Positions 33,454 through 46,239 of a stretch of 64,000 bases of DNA are shown piece by piece (positions within the stretch are counted from its first letter, which is position 1; each line of letters begins with the position of its first letter). This stretch comes from Tretioscincus oriximinensis (taxonomy: Eukaryota > Chordata > Lepidosauria > Squamata > Gymnophthalmidae): positions 3,635,025 through 3,699,024 of the forward strand of contig JAJVDF010000027.1 in assembly GCA_022410635.1 (NCBI GenBank). Reading direction: 5' to 3'. The position numbers and the translations under genes were made by a program. Below the pieces are notes generated by a model that was not told the origin of the DNA, ran no database searches, and saw nothing but the letters and a program-made list of their open reading frames with translations.

Positions 33454-35485
33454 GGTATATGAATAAATAAATAATAATAGTAATGTGGGCTTTGCAGTTT
33501 TAGACAGAAGAGGCTAAATATATGAATTTGTGTTTTCTTCTTAATGTTTAAACTAGGCAGTCTGTTGCAAGATCTCAGTTTATAACAATTACTGTAATGG
33601 ATTGGATCTAAAAGTTGGTTGTTCATTTGTGCTTGAAACCATGTGGGGGATGGAGGAGGAAATCTTCATACGTAATTTGATTATCCGCATTTAAATAGTG
33701 ATGTAGCTCTATTGGACTGATATAATTTGATTTTTCATAAAAGCTCTAAGGCTTCATTGTAGATGATTTTTCACTGAGGAGAATCACTAGGGCCATAAAC
33801 CCCAAATAAAATATGAAGAGGAATAAGCCAAATACTTATTGAAATGATTTTGCTCCACCAGTCCACAAAGCGTATTATATTTTTTCAGATTCATGAAAAT
33901 ATTGTGAGTTTTATTGTGCAATTAAATTACACTTGATATATGTTAACTTTATCTTTAAATAAAATGGCTTAAAATGCTGAAAATGTGAAGTATAAAATGG
34001 TACAAAGGAATATAAGATGTGGAAGCGGTATCCCTGATCAAATTTGACTAACTCTTGGGCAAATAAACAAACCTATTTGCTGAGAAAGACTGGAAGACTC
34101 AAGCAAGTATCTCATCTAGTAATGAATGGGATTGCATCTGGGATTCAAATATTTAAAGCTCTGTCCCTCAATTTCACAATTACTTTATTTTTCTTTTGTT
34201 TTCTGTTACCTTTTAGTCCTGCTTGTATTATAAATTGGATTTTTTTAGGCTTTGTGTTAGTTTGTTTATTGTCTAGCCTATTCTGTTTATGGTTATGGCC
34301 TATCTGAGGTACCTAGACACTGCTTAAAAATAGTTTGAAGCGGGTGTTGATCACAAATAGGTTTTTCCAACCTCCATCTCATGATAATTCTGGGGTAGAA
34401 AAAGTAGATTAGCAATTTGGTAAGAACATGAGTAGCATATCCTACCATCTTTAAAATGCTTTCTCTTTGTTCAGGTTACATAAGCATTGATTTAGGTCAT
34501 TGTTCATGGATGTAAAAATGGACTTATTATTGAATTTGTAAAAGGAACTTAAATGCAAGGAATAGAAAAATGATAATCAATTAGTTTAATTAATTGGTTC
34601 ATTGGCCTGCACAAGGTAATATTCTTACACAAAATAGTATTGTTGATTGTTGTTTATCTACAGCAATGGATCGTATTCTTTACATCTTCATACAGATTAT
34701 TAACTAAATTATGAATTTTGGCATCACAACATCTACATTGTAAACCAGAGTGCAAGGACCTGTCCTGTATTCTTAGTATTCTATGAATGCTCAGGGAGCC
34801 TTTTCCAAGCTAAAAGGTGAGATCAAAACACACTAAATGAATAATAAATTTCATCTATTCACAGCCACCAACTTGTGTGGCTTAAGTAACAAATTCACAA
34901 CATTTATGAGTTTAAATTACCAGAAGCAAAGCTAATTGCATACCACCCCCATTAGCAAAGGCAATATGCTCCTAAAGGACAGTTACTAGAGAAAAGCAAA
35001 TGAGATAACGCTAGTGTACTTTTGCCTACTTAGTCAAGTTCATCCTAAATTCATTCAGGCTGATGAAGGGAACTGCTTTGCCTGTCTCCATTCATAGCTC
35101 CACCCTGCCAGAATGACCAGGCTCAAGAACTCAGAAAGATATTTTACCAATTATAAACTTTTCTTGCCCTGTACAAAACAAATCCAAAACAAAACAATCA
35201 CCCACCAACAGTAACTCAATTCTTTCCATAATATATCTGTACAAACCAACGAAAAATGTACACTCCAAATGAGAAGCTGAGGACAGGAAAGTATAGTAAG
35301 TTTATGAAAATAATCCATTCAGATTTTTGTTACCATTTTCTTCCATTTTAAAGGCAATTACCACTTACCATCAGAACAGGTGGCACTTAGACACGATGAA
35401 GTTGCCCCAAACTAGGTTTTGAATTACAGGTGCATAATAATTACTTTGGCTAGAAACTGCCAGACAAATCTAAAAAATACATTTC
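33454..35485. other. Noncoding DNA, no gene seen
   Basis: AT-rich unique-looking sequence with no recognisable reading frame or repeat. Confidence 0.5.
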
Positions 35486-35489
35486 AGGA

Positions 35490-36005
35490 CTTAAGTGGAC
35501 CTCTTTAGCCTCAAAAGGCGACGTTTGAGAGGTGATCTGATTGAAATGTACAAAATCATGCATGGGATAGACAGGGTGAATAGAGAAAATATGTTTTCTG
35601 TATCTCACAACATTAGGACCAGAGGGCACTCCTTAAAACTGATGGGTAGAAAAATGAGAACAAAGGAAAGTATTTTTTCACCCAGAGGGTCATCGGACTG
35701 TGGAATTTACTTCCTGAAGAGGTAGTGGTAGCTAACAGTTTAGATATTTTCAAGACAAGACTAGACATGTTTATGAACACCAAGGGTATAAATGGGTACT
35801 AGGATGGATGTCTGGATGTTGCCTCCGGGATGGAGCAACAGGCAGGACTCTTGAAATACCATTTGCAGGGAGTGATGAACAGGTGCATATTTTGCTTTCC
35901 TCTGTTCAGACTGCTCAGGTGCATCTGGTGGGCCTCTGTGTGAGACAGAATGCTGGACTAGATGGGCTGTGGCCTTATCCAGTATGGCTTTTCTTATGTT
36001 CTTAA
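35490..36005 (+). mobile_element. CR1-like LINE 3' end (copy C)
   Basis: This is one of the best preserved copies. It encodes RRLRGDLIEMYKIMHGIDRV, then NIRTRGHSLKLMGRKMRT, then after a frame change the GLWNLLPEE-equivalent. The untranslated tail follows, ending TTCTTATGTTCTTA. Copies A, B, D, E, F and G belong to the same family. Confidence 0.85.
35495..35725 (+). pseudogene. CR1-like ORF2 C-terminal fragment
   Basis: The distal end of a LINE ORF2 downstream of the RT domain. It shows RRLRGDLIEMYKI, DRVNREN and TRGHSLKL in one frame; the frame then shifts within the 'FFTQRV' block, so the C-terminus here is out of frame compared with the copy at 48335. It has no catalytic residues and no independent function. 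Confidence 0.75.
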
Positions 36006-36009
36006 ATGC

Positions 36010-37595
36010 CATGCTCAGTGCTTGCCATACCAAATAGCAAATGGCTAATGAGAAAAAATATGCAGGAAATTCTACTTTAATAATGTAACATTATGCATTT
36101 TTCAGCAAATCCCTAAATATATTTCCTTAAGAGATTATGTACAAGGTATGAGAATATAAGTGCATAGTGCAAGGTAGGTACAACTACATAGGAGTACAAC
36201 CTTACGTATAATGGAGTACGCATTCCGCCATAATAGTCCATCTAGTTATACTATAGTGGTTGTTCATGTAAATTAAAGTGGTCTTTCTGTGTATAGTAAC
36301 ACTACCATTCTTAATTGTGGAAGGAAATGTGGGGGTTTCACTGGCATATGGAAATTGTATGGAAAATTCCTGAATGAAATATATATATTTCTATAGAGGA
36401 AATGATATCAAAATGTAGTTAGCATCTCCAATGTGCAATGGTTTCAAATAAATGTACGATGTTGGCAGAATGCCCTTTCAGCTGTTTTACCTCAGTTTTA
36501 CTTTTAGGAAGAAAACCAATCATTTAAAGTACAAGTTCTTCAGAGTTCTCTTATAAAGTGGTATGTTTCACACCTGTACACATAGCTTTTGGTGGACGAA
36601 CTGACATGAAATATTAAAAAATATGGATGAATCCTGCATCTATCACTTGCTTGAGAAAGACTAGCACAAAGTGCCCACCCACCTAAAAAAAAACCAAAGC
36701 CAGGGAGCTGCTTATGTTCAGTTCCTAAAGAAGATCTTTAATTGTCTTTGTTGTTGTTACTTTATTTGTCAGGTTGTGCTAGGTTGCACTTCTGCATTCA
36801 TTTGAATCTTGCTAGTTCCTAGTTTTGCTCAGGAGCAAACTTGTGCATTGAAACACTGTAAGAATACTGTCATCAGTAATGGGAACTCCTGGAAGCCAGA
36901 TATTGGGCAGGGAGCCTGAATATCTGGTGCAGTCCTGGGGTATCTCATGTGCACAGAGCATGCCCTGAATTTTTATGACATTATTTCCTGGTCGCGACAG
37001 GAAGTGCCATCATTCTGGGTACCATTGCCCAGAAGTAAATACCAGAAGTGACATCAAAATGATGTCACTGTCGGTAAAATGGCTGCCCCCAGGTTCGGGG
37101 TAGCCATTTGCTTTCTCGTGTACCCTTGCATGAGATCTCAGATCATGTGCAAGGGTACAAGAGCTCCCAAATCTGGGTGCCATGGGTTTGTGGGTCCTGC
37201 TGATCAGTCAGTTACAGCAAAGGGGAAGAATTTCAAACAGGATGTAGTGAGAGCAAAGTTCTTGTTGTGAGAACAAGTATGAATCTGATGTCTCACTAAC
37301 CAGAAATTACTAGATTTCATCCAGAATTCATTTTGTAGATTTCTGTATAGCTAGGACTTAAGCACAGCATATGTTTCAGGGCAATACTGAAACATTGAAT
37401 CATAAATAAATACCAAAATATCTGTGTAAGCTCCAATAGAAAATGGGAGTATGTGATTTGAATGTGTATTGAAAGATATTTCCTCATTTATTAATTGGAA
37501 TCGGCAACTTCCAAAAGGGTGTTTAAGACCTGGAGCCTGGAAAGGCAGAGACAAGCAGCAAACTGAACTGCTATGATATGGTGGTATCAAGATAT
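36010..37595. other. Noncoding DNA, no gene seen
   Basis: No gene. 36975-37070 has several TGACATCA and AGGAAGTG/CAGAAGTGAC motifs reminiscent of the repeat at 11470-11800. Confidence 0.45.
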
Positions 37596-37599
37596 ATGA

Positions 37600-37745
37600 T
37601 AGTCAATTTCAAAGAAATAGCTGTGTTAGTCTAGTAGAAAGTCCAGCAAAGGGGCATCTGAAGAAGTAAACATGTCTATGAAAGCTTATGCCACCCACTT
37701 TTCTCCTGTTAGCCTCAAAGTGCTACTAGCCCCTTTGCAAGAGAT
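37600..37745. repeat. Decayed dispersed repeat remnant
   Basis: It contains agctgtgttagtctagtaga, aagtccagcaaaggggcatc, gaaagcttatgccac and tgttagcctcaaagtgctac. These resemble fragments of a repeat common in reptile genomes that carries 'gtgttagtctg...aagtccagtggcacctttaaga' wording. GCAAAGGGGC and GCCCCTTTGC form inverted ends. Identification is from memory of the motif set. Confidence 0.4.
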
Positions 37746-38399
37746 ATGATGTTATTGTAAGCATTTCCTATCCATTTCAGACTGTAACCATATGCAGTCA
37801 ATCAACTACAGTTTAATAATATTGCTATTATGCTGTCAACCTACAGGCTGCAGAATGGGACTTAACCGAGTTAGAAAAATTCTCTTTTCAGCCCACAGTT
37901 AAATTTTCAACCTCTTAAGGGCAGGACAGAAGGATACTGGGAGAAAAGAAGGAATCATGTAAATATAGTAGGAAAAAGTCATTCCAAAGACACACCACTT
38001 TTTACATAAAAACCAATGTATGTTATGTATGTGTGTGTGTTTTCCAATGGAAATTTGAAATATTTTTATTTTTCTTCAAATTCTAGAATGCATACTACCT
38101 GTACATAAGAACATAAAAACATAAGAAGAGCCATACTGGATCAGGCCACAGCCCATCGAGTCCAGCATTCTGTGTCACACAGAGGCCCACCAGATTCACC
38201 TGGGCAGTCCAAACAGAGGAAAGCAAAATATGCTGCTCCTGTTCGTGACTCCCTGCAAATGGTATTTCAAGAGTCCTGCCTGTTGCTCCATCCCGGAGGC
38301 TACATCCAGACAACTATCTTAGTATCCATTTATACCCTTAGTGTCCATAAACCTGTCTAGTCCTGTCTTGAAACTATCCAAGCTGTTAGCTACCACTAC

Positions 38400-38670
38400 N
38401 NNNNNNNNNNNNNNNNNNNNNNNNNNNNNNNNNNNNNNNNNNNNNNNNNNNNNNNNNNNNNNNNNNNNNNNNNNNNNNNNNNNNNNNNNNNNNNNNNNNN
38501 NNNNNNNNNNNNNNNNNNNNNNNNNNNNNNNNNNNNNNNNNNNNNNNNNNNNNNNNNNNNNNNNNNNNNNNNNNNNNNNNNNNNNNNNNNNNNNNNNNNN
38601 NNNNNNNNNNNNNNNNNNNNNNNNNNNNNNNNNNNNNNNNNNNNNNNNNNNNNNNNNNNNNNNNNNNNNN
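38400..38670. other. Assembly gap (271 N)
   Basis: A run of 271 ambiguous bases. Frames running through it consist of X and carry no information. Confidence 1.
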
Positions 38671-38920
38671 TATTTTCGATTCCTTTCCTAATTATCCCCA
38701 ACATGGAATTTGCCTTTTTTGCTGCTGCTGCACACTGGGTTGACATTTTCATTGAATTGTCCACTAACACCCCAAGATCCTTTTCTTGCTCGGTCACAGA
38801 AAGCTTGGTTCCCATCAGGTGGTAGGAGTAGTTTGGGTTCTTTGCCCCAATATGCATGACCTTGCACTTGCTTAAGTTGAAGTGCATTTGCCACTTTGAT
38901 GCCCACTCACCCAATTTCAA
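38671..38920 (-). pseudogene. CR1-like ORF2 fragment, distal RT
   Basis: The reading includes WASKWQMHFNLSKCKVMHIG, then LSVTEQEKDLGVLVD, then AKKANSMLGIIRKGI. These are the standard blocks following the catalytic palm in CR1/L2-group reverse transcriptases. It runs into the assembly gap. No start or catalytic YADD-type motif is present in the visible part. Confidence 0.88.
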
Positions 38921-38960
38921 TAAATCACTCTGGAGTGCCTTACAATCATTTTCAGTAATT

Positions 38961-41320
38961 CATTTAAATGAGTGGGTATGTGTTGAACTAAGAAATCAAG
39001 ATAAATTAATTGTTTGTTTTTACTTGGTAAAAATAAAGATAGACATATATATTGAACTAATCATACAAAAAGCAATTCAAATTATTAGATATACTGAGAT
39101 AAGATTTATTTATACTTGTATTCTGCCCTATACTGAAAGTCTCAGATAAACCAAATTTGAATTGCTTTACTTGTCTCTGATTTCTAACACTGGCTTATCA
39201 TATAGGCATAGATTCCAATGGGTATTCTAACAATGAGTGTAGTGAGGCCACAACTAGAATAAACTAGAGTCTCCCTCATCCATTTTCCCTGTGTCAATAA
39301 CTTTGGTCAAAAAAACCCAAATTTTATTTTGTCGAAGTCTCCTCTACATTTCTGGGATTGTGAGATACATATTTGGCTATGGTTGCTCCTCTACTGGGTT
39401 ATATCCTCTCATAGGGAAAAATGTAGTTGTGCTTCTTGATTGGTACCAGGATGTACGTTATTGTTGAGTAGTAAAACCTAGATGAAATCAACAGAGTGCA
39501 GCATCCAGAATTCAGTAATAGAAAACCAGTAGTTGTTTCTTCTCTTGCAGAAAAATAAATATAGTCCACACAAAAACAGTTCTTTCCAGATGGAAGGTAC
39601 AGGCTTTATTTACAATATTTACATCAGCAAGAGGAAACAAAAATATATACAAGACATTTAAATAAAACAGTGTCAGAGCTCATAAAATAGTTATACCAAA
39701 AGAAGGTCTCCAGCAAAGATAGCAAAAACAAAATTTCAGCAAAAGTTGGGGAGTGAAAACATCTTATCTACAAAGTTGGAGGTGCACAGTATACAGGGTC
39801 ACATCGTCACAAGAGCTGAACTGAGTGATAAGGCGATGAACACTTGGCCTTTGTTGGACTTAGCTGGCAGTTAATATTCTAATTAATAATTTTATTCATC
39901 CCAATTTCTTTCTGATTCTGACTTGTCTGTCTTTCAATTTTGGTATAATAATGTTGTCCTTTTTCATTGGATATAGATGTCAGCTGTTGAAAAGTATTAA
40001 TTGGAAGTTATTCATGTCTAGCAAAGCTGGGGCAGTTTCCTGCTGTCTAATTAAAGGAAATACTGCCAGTTTAGGCTGGGGTGTTTCTATATTTGAGTGA
40101 GAGCTAGAAGACATGCAGTGACTACTACCTGCCAATTTTTGATACTCTTAGATCTGTGACACTCTTTCAATTCAATCAGTTTGTTACAAAGAGAGAGCAC
40201 CAGAATATTTCTCTACATACCTAACTTCTAGCTGTTTTTTGCTCGACAGACTCATGCGTCCATCCGTACAGCCCTCCTATCTGATTACTTTTGCTCTCTT
40301 CTTATTGTCATCTTCTGCTCATGCAACCCGAGGCTTTTATCTGTCTCCATGTGAATTAACTCCATTGGAAGGTCATATTGGAAAGGATGCAAGCTTTTAC
40401 CAGCCTTCAGTTTTCTAGTCTCTTTTCCCTATTGCCTAGCTTCAGTCAAATATAGAGTTAAGCATGCTTAAGCCCCATGATTTCCAGTGAGCTTAAGCAT
40501 GCTTAACTCCATGTTGAATTTGATCTCTGGCCATATTAAGCTGTAATCCATCAAAACTCAAAGGATAGTGCCAAGGGAAAGTGGAAGACAATAGTTTCCC
40601 AATAAATGTATTGAAGAAAAGGTCTTGTTCTGTTCAAAACTGACTTTATTATCAGCCATCCTGAAAAACATCTGTAATATTCTGTTAATGATTGTGCAGT
40701 TCTGATTATTATGTACAAAATTATTTTGTTGAAGTGACACAAGGTTGAGATGGTAGGAATAAGATTCCTCCCTTCCTTTCCTTCCTTCCTTCCTTCCCCA
40801 TACAGGGACTTTCCTTGAGAGACAGGCTGTCATGCTCCTGAATTGGGTCACTGGGTCACCTTAACACTAGACAAAGTAAGGGTCATCTGCATTTTGTGTG
40901 CCCCATTTAAGAAGAGCCAAGACCGTAGGCTTCAAAAACTAGACCCATCCCTACAAGGCCAGAAACTTCCATTCACATTCTTCAGGTTTTTATGATGCCC
41001 ATTTCAGCAACGCACCAACTTTTGGCAGCACTTTCCAGAGTGCTTCTTTGCCCCCTGTTGAAAACAGCCTCCTGTATACTGGAATACTGCAACTTGCACC
41101 TTCTGCACATTGGGCACTGTTGTAGGATACAAATAACGATCTTTTAGTTCACTGAAGTCAGATGAGTAGGGTAAGCATAGGATGCCATTTTGGTGCTTAA
41201 TTGCACTCTTTTGCTCAATACACTGTAGATATAGAAGGACTAGGAGAAAACTGGGCCTGCAGTATTCCAAGCTAGTATCCGGAATGCAGGCCCTTGGACC
41301 CGTCTAGGTTTGGAAACAGC
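38961..41320. other. Noncoding DNA with a perfect hairpin and a TTCC run
   Basis: No gene seen. 40455-40473 and 40491-40509 form a perfect 19-base inverted repeat. 40769-40797 is a TTCC simple repeat. Confidence 0.55.
40455..40509. repeat. 19-bp perfect inverted repeat
   Basis: Arms are gagttaagcatgcttaagc and gcttaagcatgcttaactc around a 17-base loop. Each arm itself contains the palindrome TTAAGCATGCTTAA. It may be the core of a small MITE or of a longer dispersed repeat. Confidence 0.85.
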
Positions 41321-41324
41321 CTAA

Positions 41325-41560
41325 GGATGCATCCAGACCGCTGAGTTTCTGAATACAGCACTGCTATTCACAGGAATTTGCCCATGAAGTGTCAATAGTT
41401 CTTGATCTGGACAGAGCACTTCTAGCTGGAAAAAATGCAATGACCTTTTCCAGCACTATCACAGTTGGGCCCTGCAATTACGTGTGGTGAATCCCCTAGA
41501 ATCACGGTATAATAGTGTGAAAAACCATACATGTGAATGCACCCTAACTCAGAATAGAAC
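41325..41560. mobile_element. Possible MITE with CATCCAGAC-type ends
   Basis: The left end reads taaggatgcatccagac. The right end, reverse complemented, reads gttagggtgcattcacatg. These are weakly matching inverted ends around about 200 bases of noncoding sequence. Similar end motifs occur at 25866 and 45160. Confidence 0.35.
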
Positions 41561-42848
41561 ACAAATACTTATCATTAATGCCAAACATAATACTTTTAAA
41601 GTGCAAAATTCAAGGTTGGTATCCAGGATCCCCACACAATGCCGCTTTTTAAAAAAACAGATGATCTTAGCTTAGCTACTTACCTAAAAGGGGATGCTTA
41701 AAATATTGTCTTGAGGATGCTGTTACTTATTAGTCAGTATTTTATTCATAGTTCATAACATGTTTGCTTTTCTTATTAGTTTTCTCTTTGAATAAGAACA
41801 ATGAAATAAAAATCACTCTTCTTGTATGTTCGTGTCCTTGACAGTATAATCACAAAAATGCATTTCAGCCCTTATGACATTTATTTATGGTAATGTAATT
41901 ATCGTAATGCAGTATGTAGCCTCACAATGAAAACCCTAGGAGCTAATGTTTGTCCAGAATTTATACTTAGTAAATTTAAGTGGATGAATGGAAGGAGGGT
42001 ATTGGCATAGCCTAGTGACATTCACACATATATCTTCCAAATATTTGTAATGCTCCATCCTCTTCAGTTTTTTCCGTTTGTTTTCTTTATTTTAAAGAGA
42101 CAGGATGCCATTTCTTAAGATGGTCATGGTCTGTTAGTACTCATTGTCCTGCTGTGGTGGCAATGGCTGCTTGTTTTAGATAAAAAATGTAGAGAGAAAA
42201 GCTGACCTTTTCAAGAGGAGTAACTAATTTTTTAAAAGCAAAATGCAATCAAAAACATAAGAGAGCATATCAAAATGTCTGCTTTGATACTTCAAAACAG
42301 TTTTTTTTAAATACAATTAGTTTATTTTTCAACTTCTTTTCAGAACATTCCAGATGTATCTATTACTTCCATGAAGTATTCTCAAAGTCCCTTAACAGTC
42401 TTTGTTGAAAAGTCCATTGTGCTAATTTTGTTTAATTAATTTTAAATGAACCTGGCCAGTCTGCCCCATTATATTAATGCTAGTGATTTTCAGCAGATGT
42501 TTTAAACAGGAAATGTTGCTAAGGGGACAACTGCCAAATTACAATTGTCTCATAAAAGCTGGATTTTAGTTACAATAGTTTTCATGATTTGGAAGCTTTA
42601 TTATATGGCTGATTTTCAGTAATTCACTCTGCATGGTATTTCAAAATTACGGAAAATTCTCTTCTCCAATTCTCAGCAGCCAAAAATAAAAGAAAATAAA
42701 TGAGTTGTTGAAGTTTTAAAGGAGTGTTTTAGACTGCAACTCCTAACCCATGAGTTAACAATCTTTTTGAGCCAGTGGACACATCTGGAGTTTTGACAGA
42801 ATGTGGTTGTTACATATGCATGTGCATTTTGTGTTTTTGGTTGCCATC
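41561..42848. other. Noncoding DNA, no gene seen
   Basis: AT-rich unique-looking sequence, short ORFs only. Confidence 0.5.
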
Positions 42849-42862
42849 TGGTTCCAAAAGTT
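42849..42862. repeat. Target site duplication (L1-like, minus copy)
   Basis: TGGTTCCAAAAGTT, repeated exactly at 43570-43583 on the other side of the LINE. Confidence 0.9.
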
Positions 42863-43569
42863 TTTTTTTTTAATAATTTTTATTGATTGTATGACATTGA
42901 CATTAAGTGCATTTTACATACGATAAATATCTTCAATACAATGTTGTCATTTAGTCTTACATTTTAAACATTTAACCCACCACCTTCACCCTAGGTGCCC
43001 TCCCACCCCACCCCCCTATGGCTCAGGGCTATCCACGGGTTATTTAAGTCAGTCTTTTCAAATCTAAGATCAAATATATAGTGTGTGCAGTTGGTGAATC
43101 CATTTTATANAATATAACATAGGAAATGAAGGTTCTCCACTTTACTTCCCATCTTGGNTTAATTGTAATACCTAATCTTTTTAACCTTCTTTCCCTTAAG
43201 TAATCAAAGAGTATAATTTCCGACATGTAATCATACCATCCTTCTTTCGTCCATTTCTCCTTTTCCTTCCATCCTTTTGCAATTAAAATAAGGGCTGCTC
43301 TTATTCCCTGTTTCAATATATATGTGTTCTCTTTCGAAATCCCCCGTATCTTCATATTACATATAAGAACCTCCTTTATTCTTGGAATATTTCCTTCTAA
43401 TATATTAACAAGTTTCTGTATTATATCATCCCAGAAATTTTTCACTTCTGTACATTCAAACCACATATGTATATAATTTCCCGCTTCCATCCCACAATGC
43501 CAACATTGAGAAGATATATTAAGCATATGCGCTAATGATTGGGTGTTCTATACCATTTTGTCATTAACT
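42863..43569 (-). mobile_element. L1-like LINE, severely 5' truncated, with target duplications
   Basis: A minus-strand insert of 707 bases. Its poly(A) (T-run at 42863-42871) and AATAAAAATT signal lie at the left; the 5' truncation point is at the right. Both sides carry the same 14 bases. This is a textbook target-primed insertion of the family also seen at 1-610 and 27500-30499, and probably a recent one because the duplication is perfect. Confidence 0.92.
43044..43526 (-). pseudogene. L1-like ORF2 C-terminal fragment
   Basis: The 160 codons show QCWHCGMEAGNYIHMWFEC, the CxxC...HxxxxxC motif of L1-like ORF2 C-termini, then NFWDDI, then KEKWTKEGWYDYMSEI, matching the fragment at 3-503. The frame is open apart from two ambiguous bases (near 43110 and 43158). 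It is only a fragment because the insert is 5' truncated. Confidence 0.85.
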
Positions 43570-43583
43570 TGGTTCCAAAAGTT
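43570..43583. repeat. Target site duplication (L1-like), right
   Basis: TGGTTCCAAAAGTT, identical to 42849-42862. Confidence 0.9.
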
Positions 43584-45945
43584 GAGGAATTCACTAATGT
43601 GTTAGTGCTTCTGCCTTCCTTTAAGCCTGTTTTTAGCCCTAGACACACCTGCAAATATCTGAAGAGCTGTCACAACGCATAAGGAGCAGCCCTACTTTCA
43701 CTTCCACAAGGAAGGTCTAGAAGCAACAGGATGCAATTGCAAGGGAGTAGATACAAATTAGATACGTGTGGATTCTAACAGTAAGAGCACTCAACCAGTA
43801 CAGTAGGTCACTTCAAGGAGGTGATGAGTTCTCTTTTGATGAAAATCGTCAAACAGAGCTGTATAACCATCTGTCTGGGATGGTTTAATGATTCCTGCAT
43901 TGAACAGAGCATTGCCCCAAAGACCCATGACTCTATGATTCCAATACAGCTTCAATCCACTTTCAGAATGGAAAAATGGAGCAGCAAAGGCCACAATCAT
44001 ACACATAATTTTTAAATCATCTACAGTCCTGAAGAACTGAAATAAACGAAGAAACAATTATTTTTCTGGTTTTCAGTCCAATTCAGAACCAGTTCCTCAG
44101 AACTAAAAGTGGCTTAAACTCACATGAGTGACCAACAATGAATAGCAATTTTCTTCCCATGTTAACTACATCAAAAGGTTGGTTTTCTGAGTTAAAGAAT
44201 GTAAAAAAAAAGCCCAGCTTGACACTTTGATGTTATGTTTTCTTGCTCTGAAAGTAGAATGAAGCTGAATTAAAACTTCGGTGTGATTAGAGTGTTTCTG
44301 AACATTGTGGTCCTTCTACTAACTTGTACTAACTATATGCCTGAGCATATATGCATACATTTATGTCTTGATGTATTTGTTGATTAGTGAGGGGATAGTT
44401 TGTAAACAAGAGCAGCTTTTGAGAAAAAAATTTCCTCTCCCTTTTTTTTCGGTTCCCTTTTAACTATCAGTTAAAAAGTTTCTTCTTGACATGAAAAAGG
44501 GAGAATATGTGTTGGAAAAGTTGCCCCAAGTCATTCTGGGAATACAACTGACAGTGTGTAGGGGGAACAATTGTTTAGATTCATACTGGAGAATCATGGG
44601 GGAAGATGCAAATTTTTCACAAGTTAACCTTATCTTCTTGTGCAATTCTGCTCATTTGTACTTAGTAAACCAAATTTTGATTGGCTAATAAAAATTCCTA
44701 TGCGGCATGCCTTTCCAGTTTTCCCTCTTCCGTTTCCATGGCTTGTTTGTCCAACTGAACACTGCGTTGCTTGGTTTCAGGCCTTAGAATTCATCCTGTA
44801 TTGTTATTTAAAGTTACAGCATTTGCCTCAGTGCTTTTTCTTCTCGATGCTTGTAAAGTGCTTGGAAAGTTGCAAGCTAAGTTGCCACCTACCGTTTGAT
44901 TAATTTGCTTCAATTTGAAAGTGTTTTATTGTGCATTATTATTGCCACTTACTTATGTTACTGCTTTCATCATAATATTTTTTTCTGTGTGTCTTTTACT
45001 TTTTCAATGAAGAAATTCAGTACTAAGATCAACCAGATTTCCTCTAAGCTTGTAGTTAGTGTAAGCCAAATGTGGGAGCAATGCTGGAAGCAGAATGTGG
45101 AAGCAAGTGCTGAAGCAGATCCCATAAAAGGACTATGAAGATCATGTCTCTTTATGGGAGGCTACATCCAGACATCATTTATCTCACTGCATTATTTGGT
45201 TATTCCAAAATGAAACACTATCTGGATTGTTTTATTCTGGAATATTCAACAGTAATGTCTGAATGCAGTTTAAGTCAACAGTACTGCAGATCTGAGACCC
45301 ANTTAATGAATTGAAAGTCAATGGCACAGGAAAGGGGAGCCCCAGACTATCAGCAAGTCCTTGGAAACACAGAAAGGGGATACAGTCTGACAGTAAACGT
45401 CATTGCTTCCATAGAATATTGGTAAGAGACAACAACTTACTATTTCCTTCTGAGAGCAAATCTATCACTGTGCCCCACTCACAGCCATAAATTTTCAGGC
45501 AGTGACTGCCTTTGCTAATGGCCTTGGTTCCATTGGCTAAACACCTCAAGTCATTAGAGAATAAGAGTACTTTCTATAACCTAAAGTGTCTTGAATCAAT
45601 TCCAGGTAATATCTAAAATGCAAAGCCATTTATCATATCACTAATGATATGTATCCATGCAGAAACAAACTGGGAGTCTAGTTTAATAATCCCTGGTGAA
45701 AACATAACACTTTGGAAGCTTATAAAAGATATTTCAGCCCCAACCCTTGTTGTTGTTGTTGTCACAACTCAGTAATATCCTAGATGGACTGCTAGTTGGG
45801 CTGCTACCTGTGAGCACCTCTATGCAATTTTCCTAGCAGAGATACTGATGTGATTTGCCAATGTTTACTTACAGACAAAATCTGGGAATCAAACTGACTT
45901 GTCCATGCGGCTTGCTCTACCACTGTGGTAGGGAGTCCTTGTTCA
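43584..45945. other. Noncoding DNA, possible MITE at 45159-45275
   Basis: No gene seen. 45159-45275 begins ggctacatccagacatc and ends gtctgaatgcagttt, imperfect inverted ends, with internal aatccagata/tatctggatt-like symmetry. It may be a small DNA-transposon remnant. An ambiguous base lies at 45302. Confidence 0.45.
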
Positions 45946-45949
45946 TTTT

Positions 45950-46232
45950 CTTTTTTACTCCAGACGGCCCTTTCAGAAGAAGGAGTTCTCCATGGAAGCC
46001 CCCAGAGTGTGGAATAGCTTCCCCTTTGAATTTCATCAATCACCATCTCTATGTGCATCCAGAAAACGCTTGAAGACACATCTCTTTAGCCTGGCCATTG
46101 GGTGAAAAAACTGCTGTCCTTTCCCTACTTTTAGATGTGGCTGTTTTTATATGTTAATTTGGGTTTTTTTTATTGCTAACCACCATGAGACCTTCAGGTA
46201 TAGGGTGACATAGTAATATAAATAAATAATTA
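45950..46232 (+). mobile_element. L2-like LINE 3' end
   Basis: The reading resembles VWNSFPFEFHQSPSLC, then RKRLKTHLFSLAIG and a stop. This is the typical C-terminus of L2-group ORF2. An untranslated tail follows, with ccaccatgagaccttcaggt, tatagggtgacat and ataaataaataa. The tail is shared with copies at 50735, 53755 and 57375 and with the SINE at 54475. Confidence 0.8.
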
Positions 46233-46239
46233 ATAAGAA

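Larger units (their letters stand above)
38098..38960 (-). mobile_element. CR1-like LINE 3' part (copy D), with assembly gap
   Basis: On the minus strand the untranslated end is at 38098-38399, with an ATGTTCTTATGT tail. The RT C-terminal region is at 38671-38960, and a run of N separates them. It extends further upstream than the other copies because the distal RT block is present. The gap lies where the rest of the ORF should be. Confidence 0.85.

Noticed and set aside
38341..38691. Frame running through the N block
   Set aside because: Consists mainly of X from the assembly gap.
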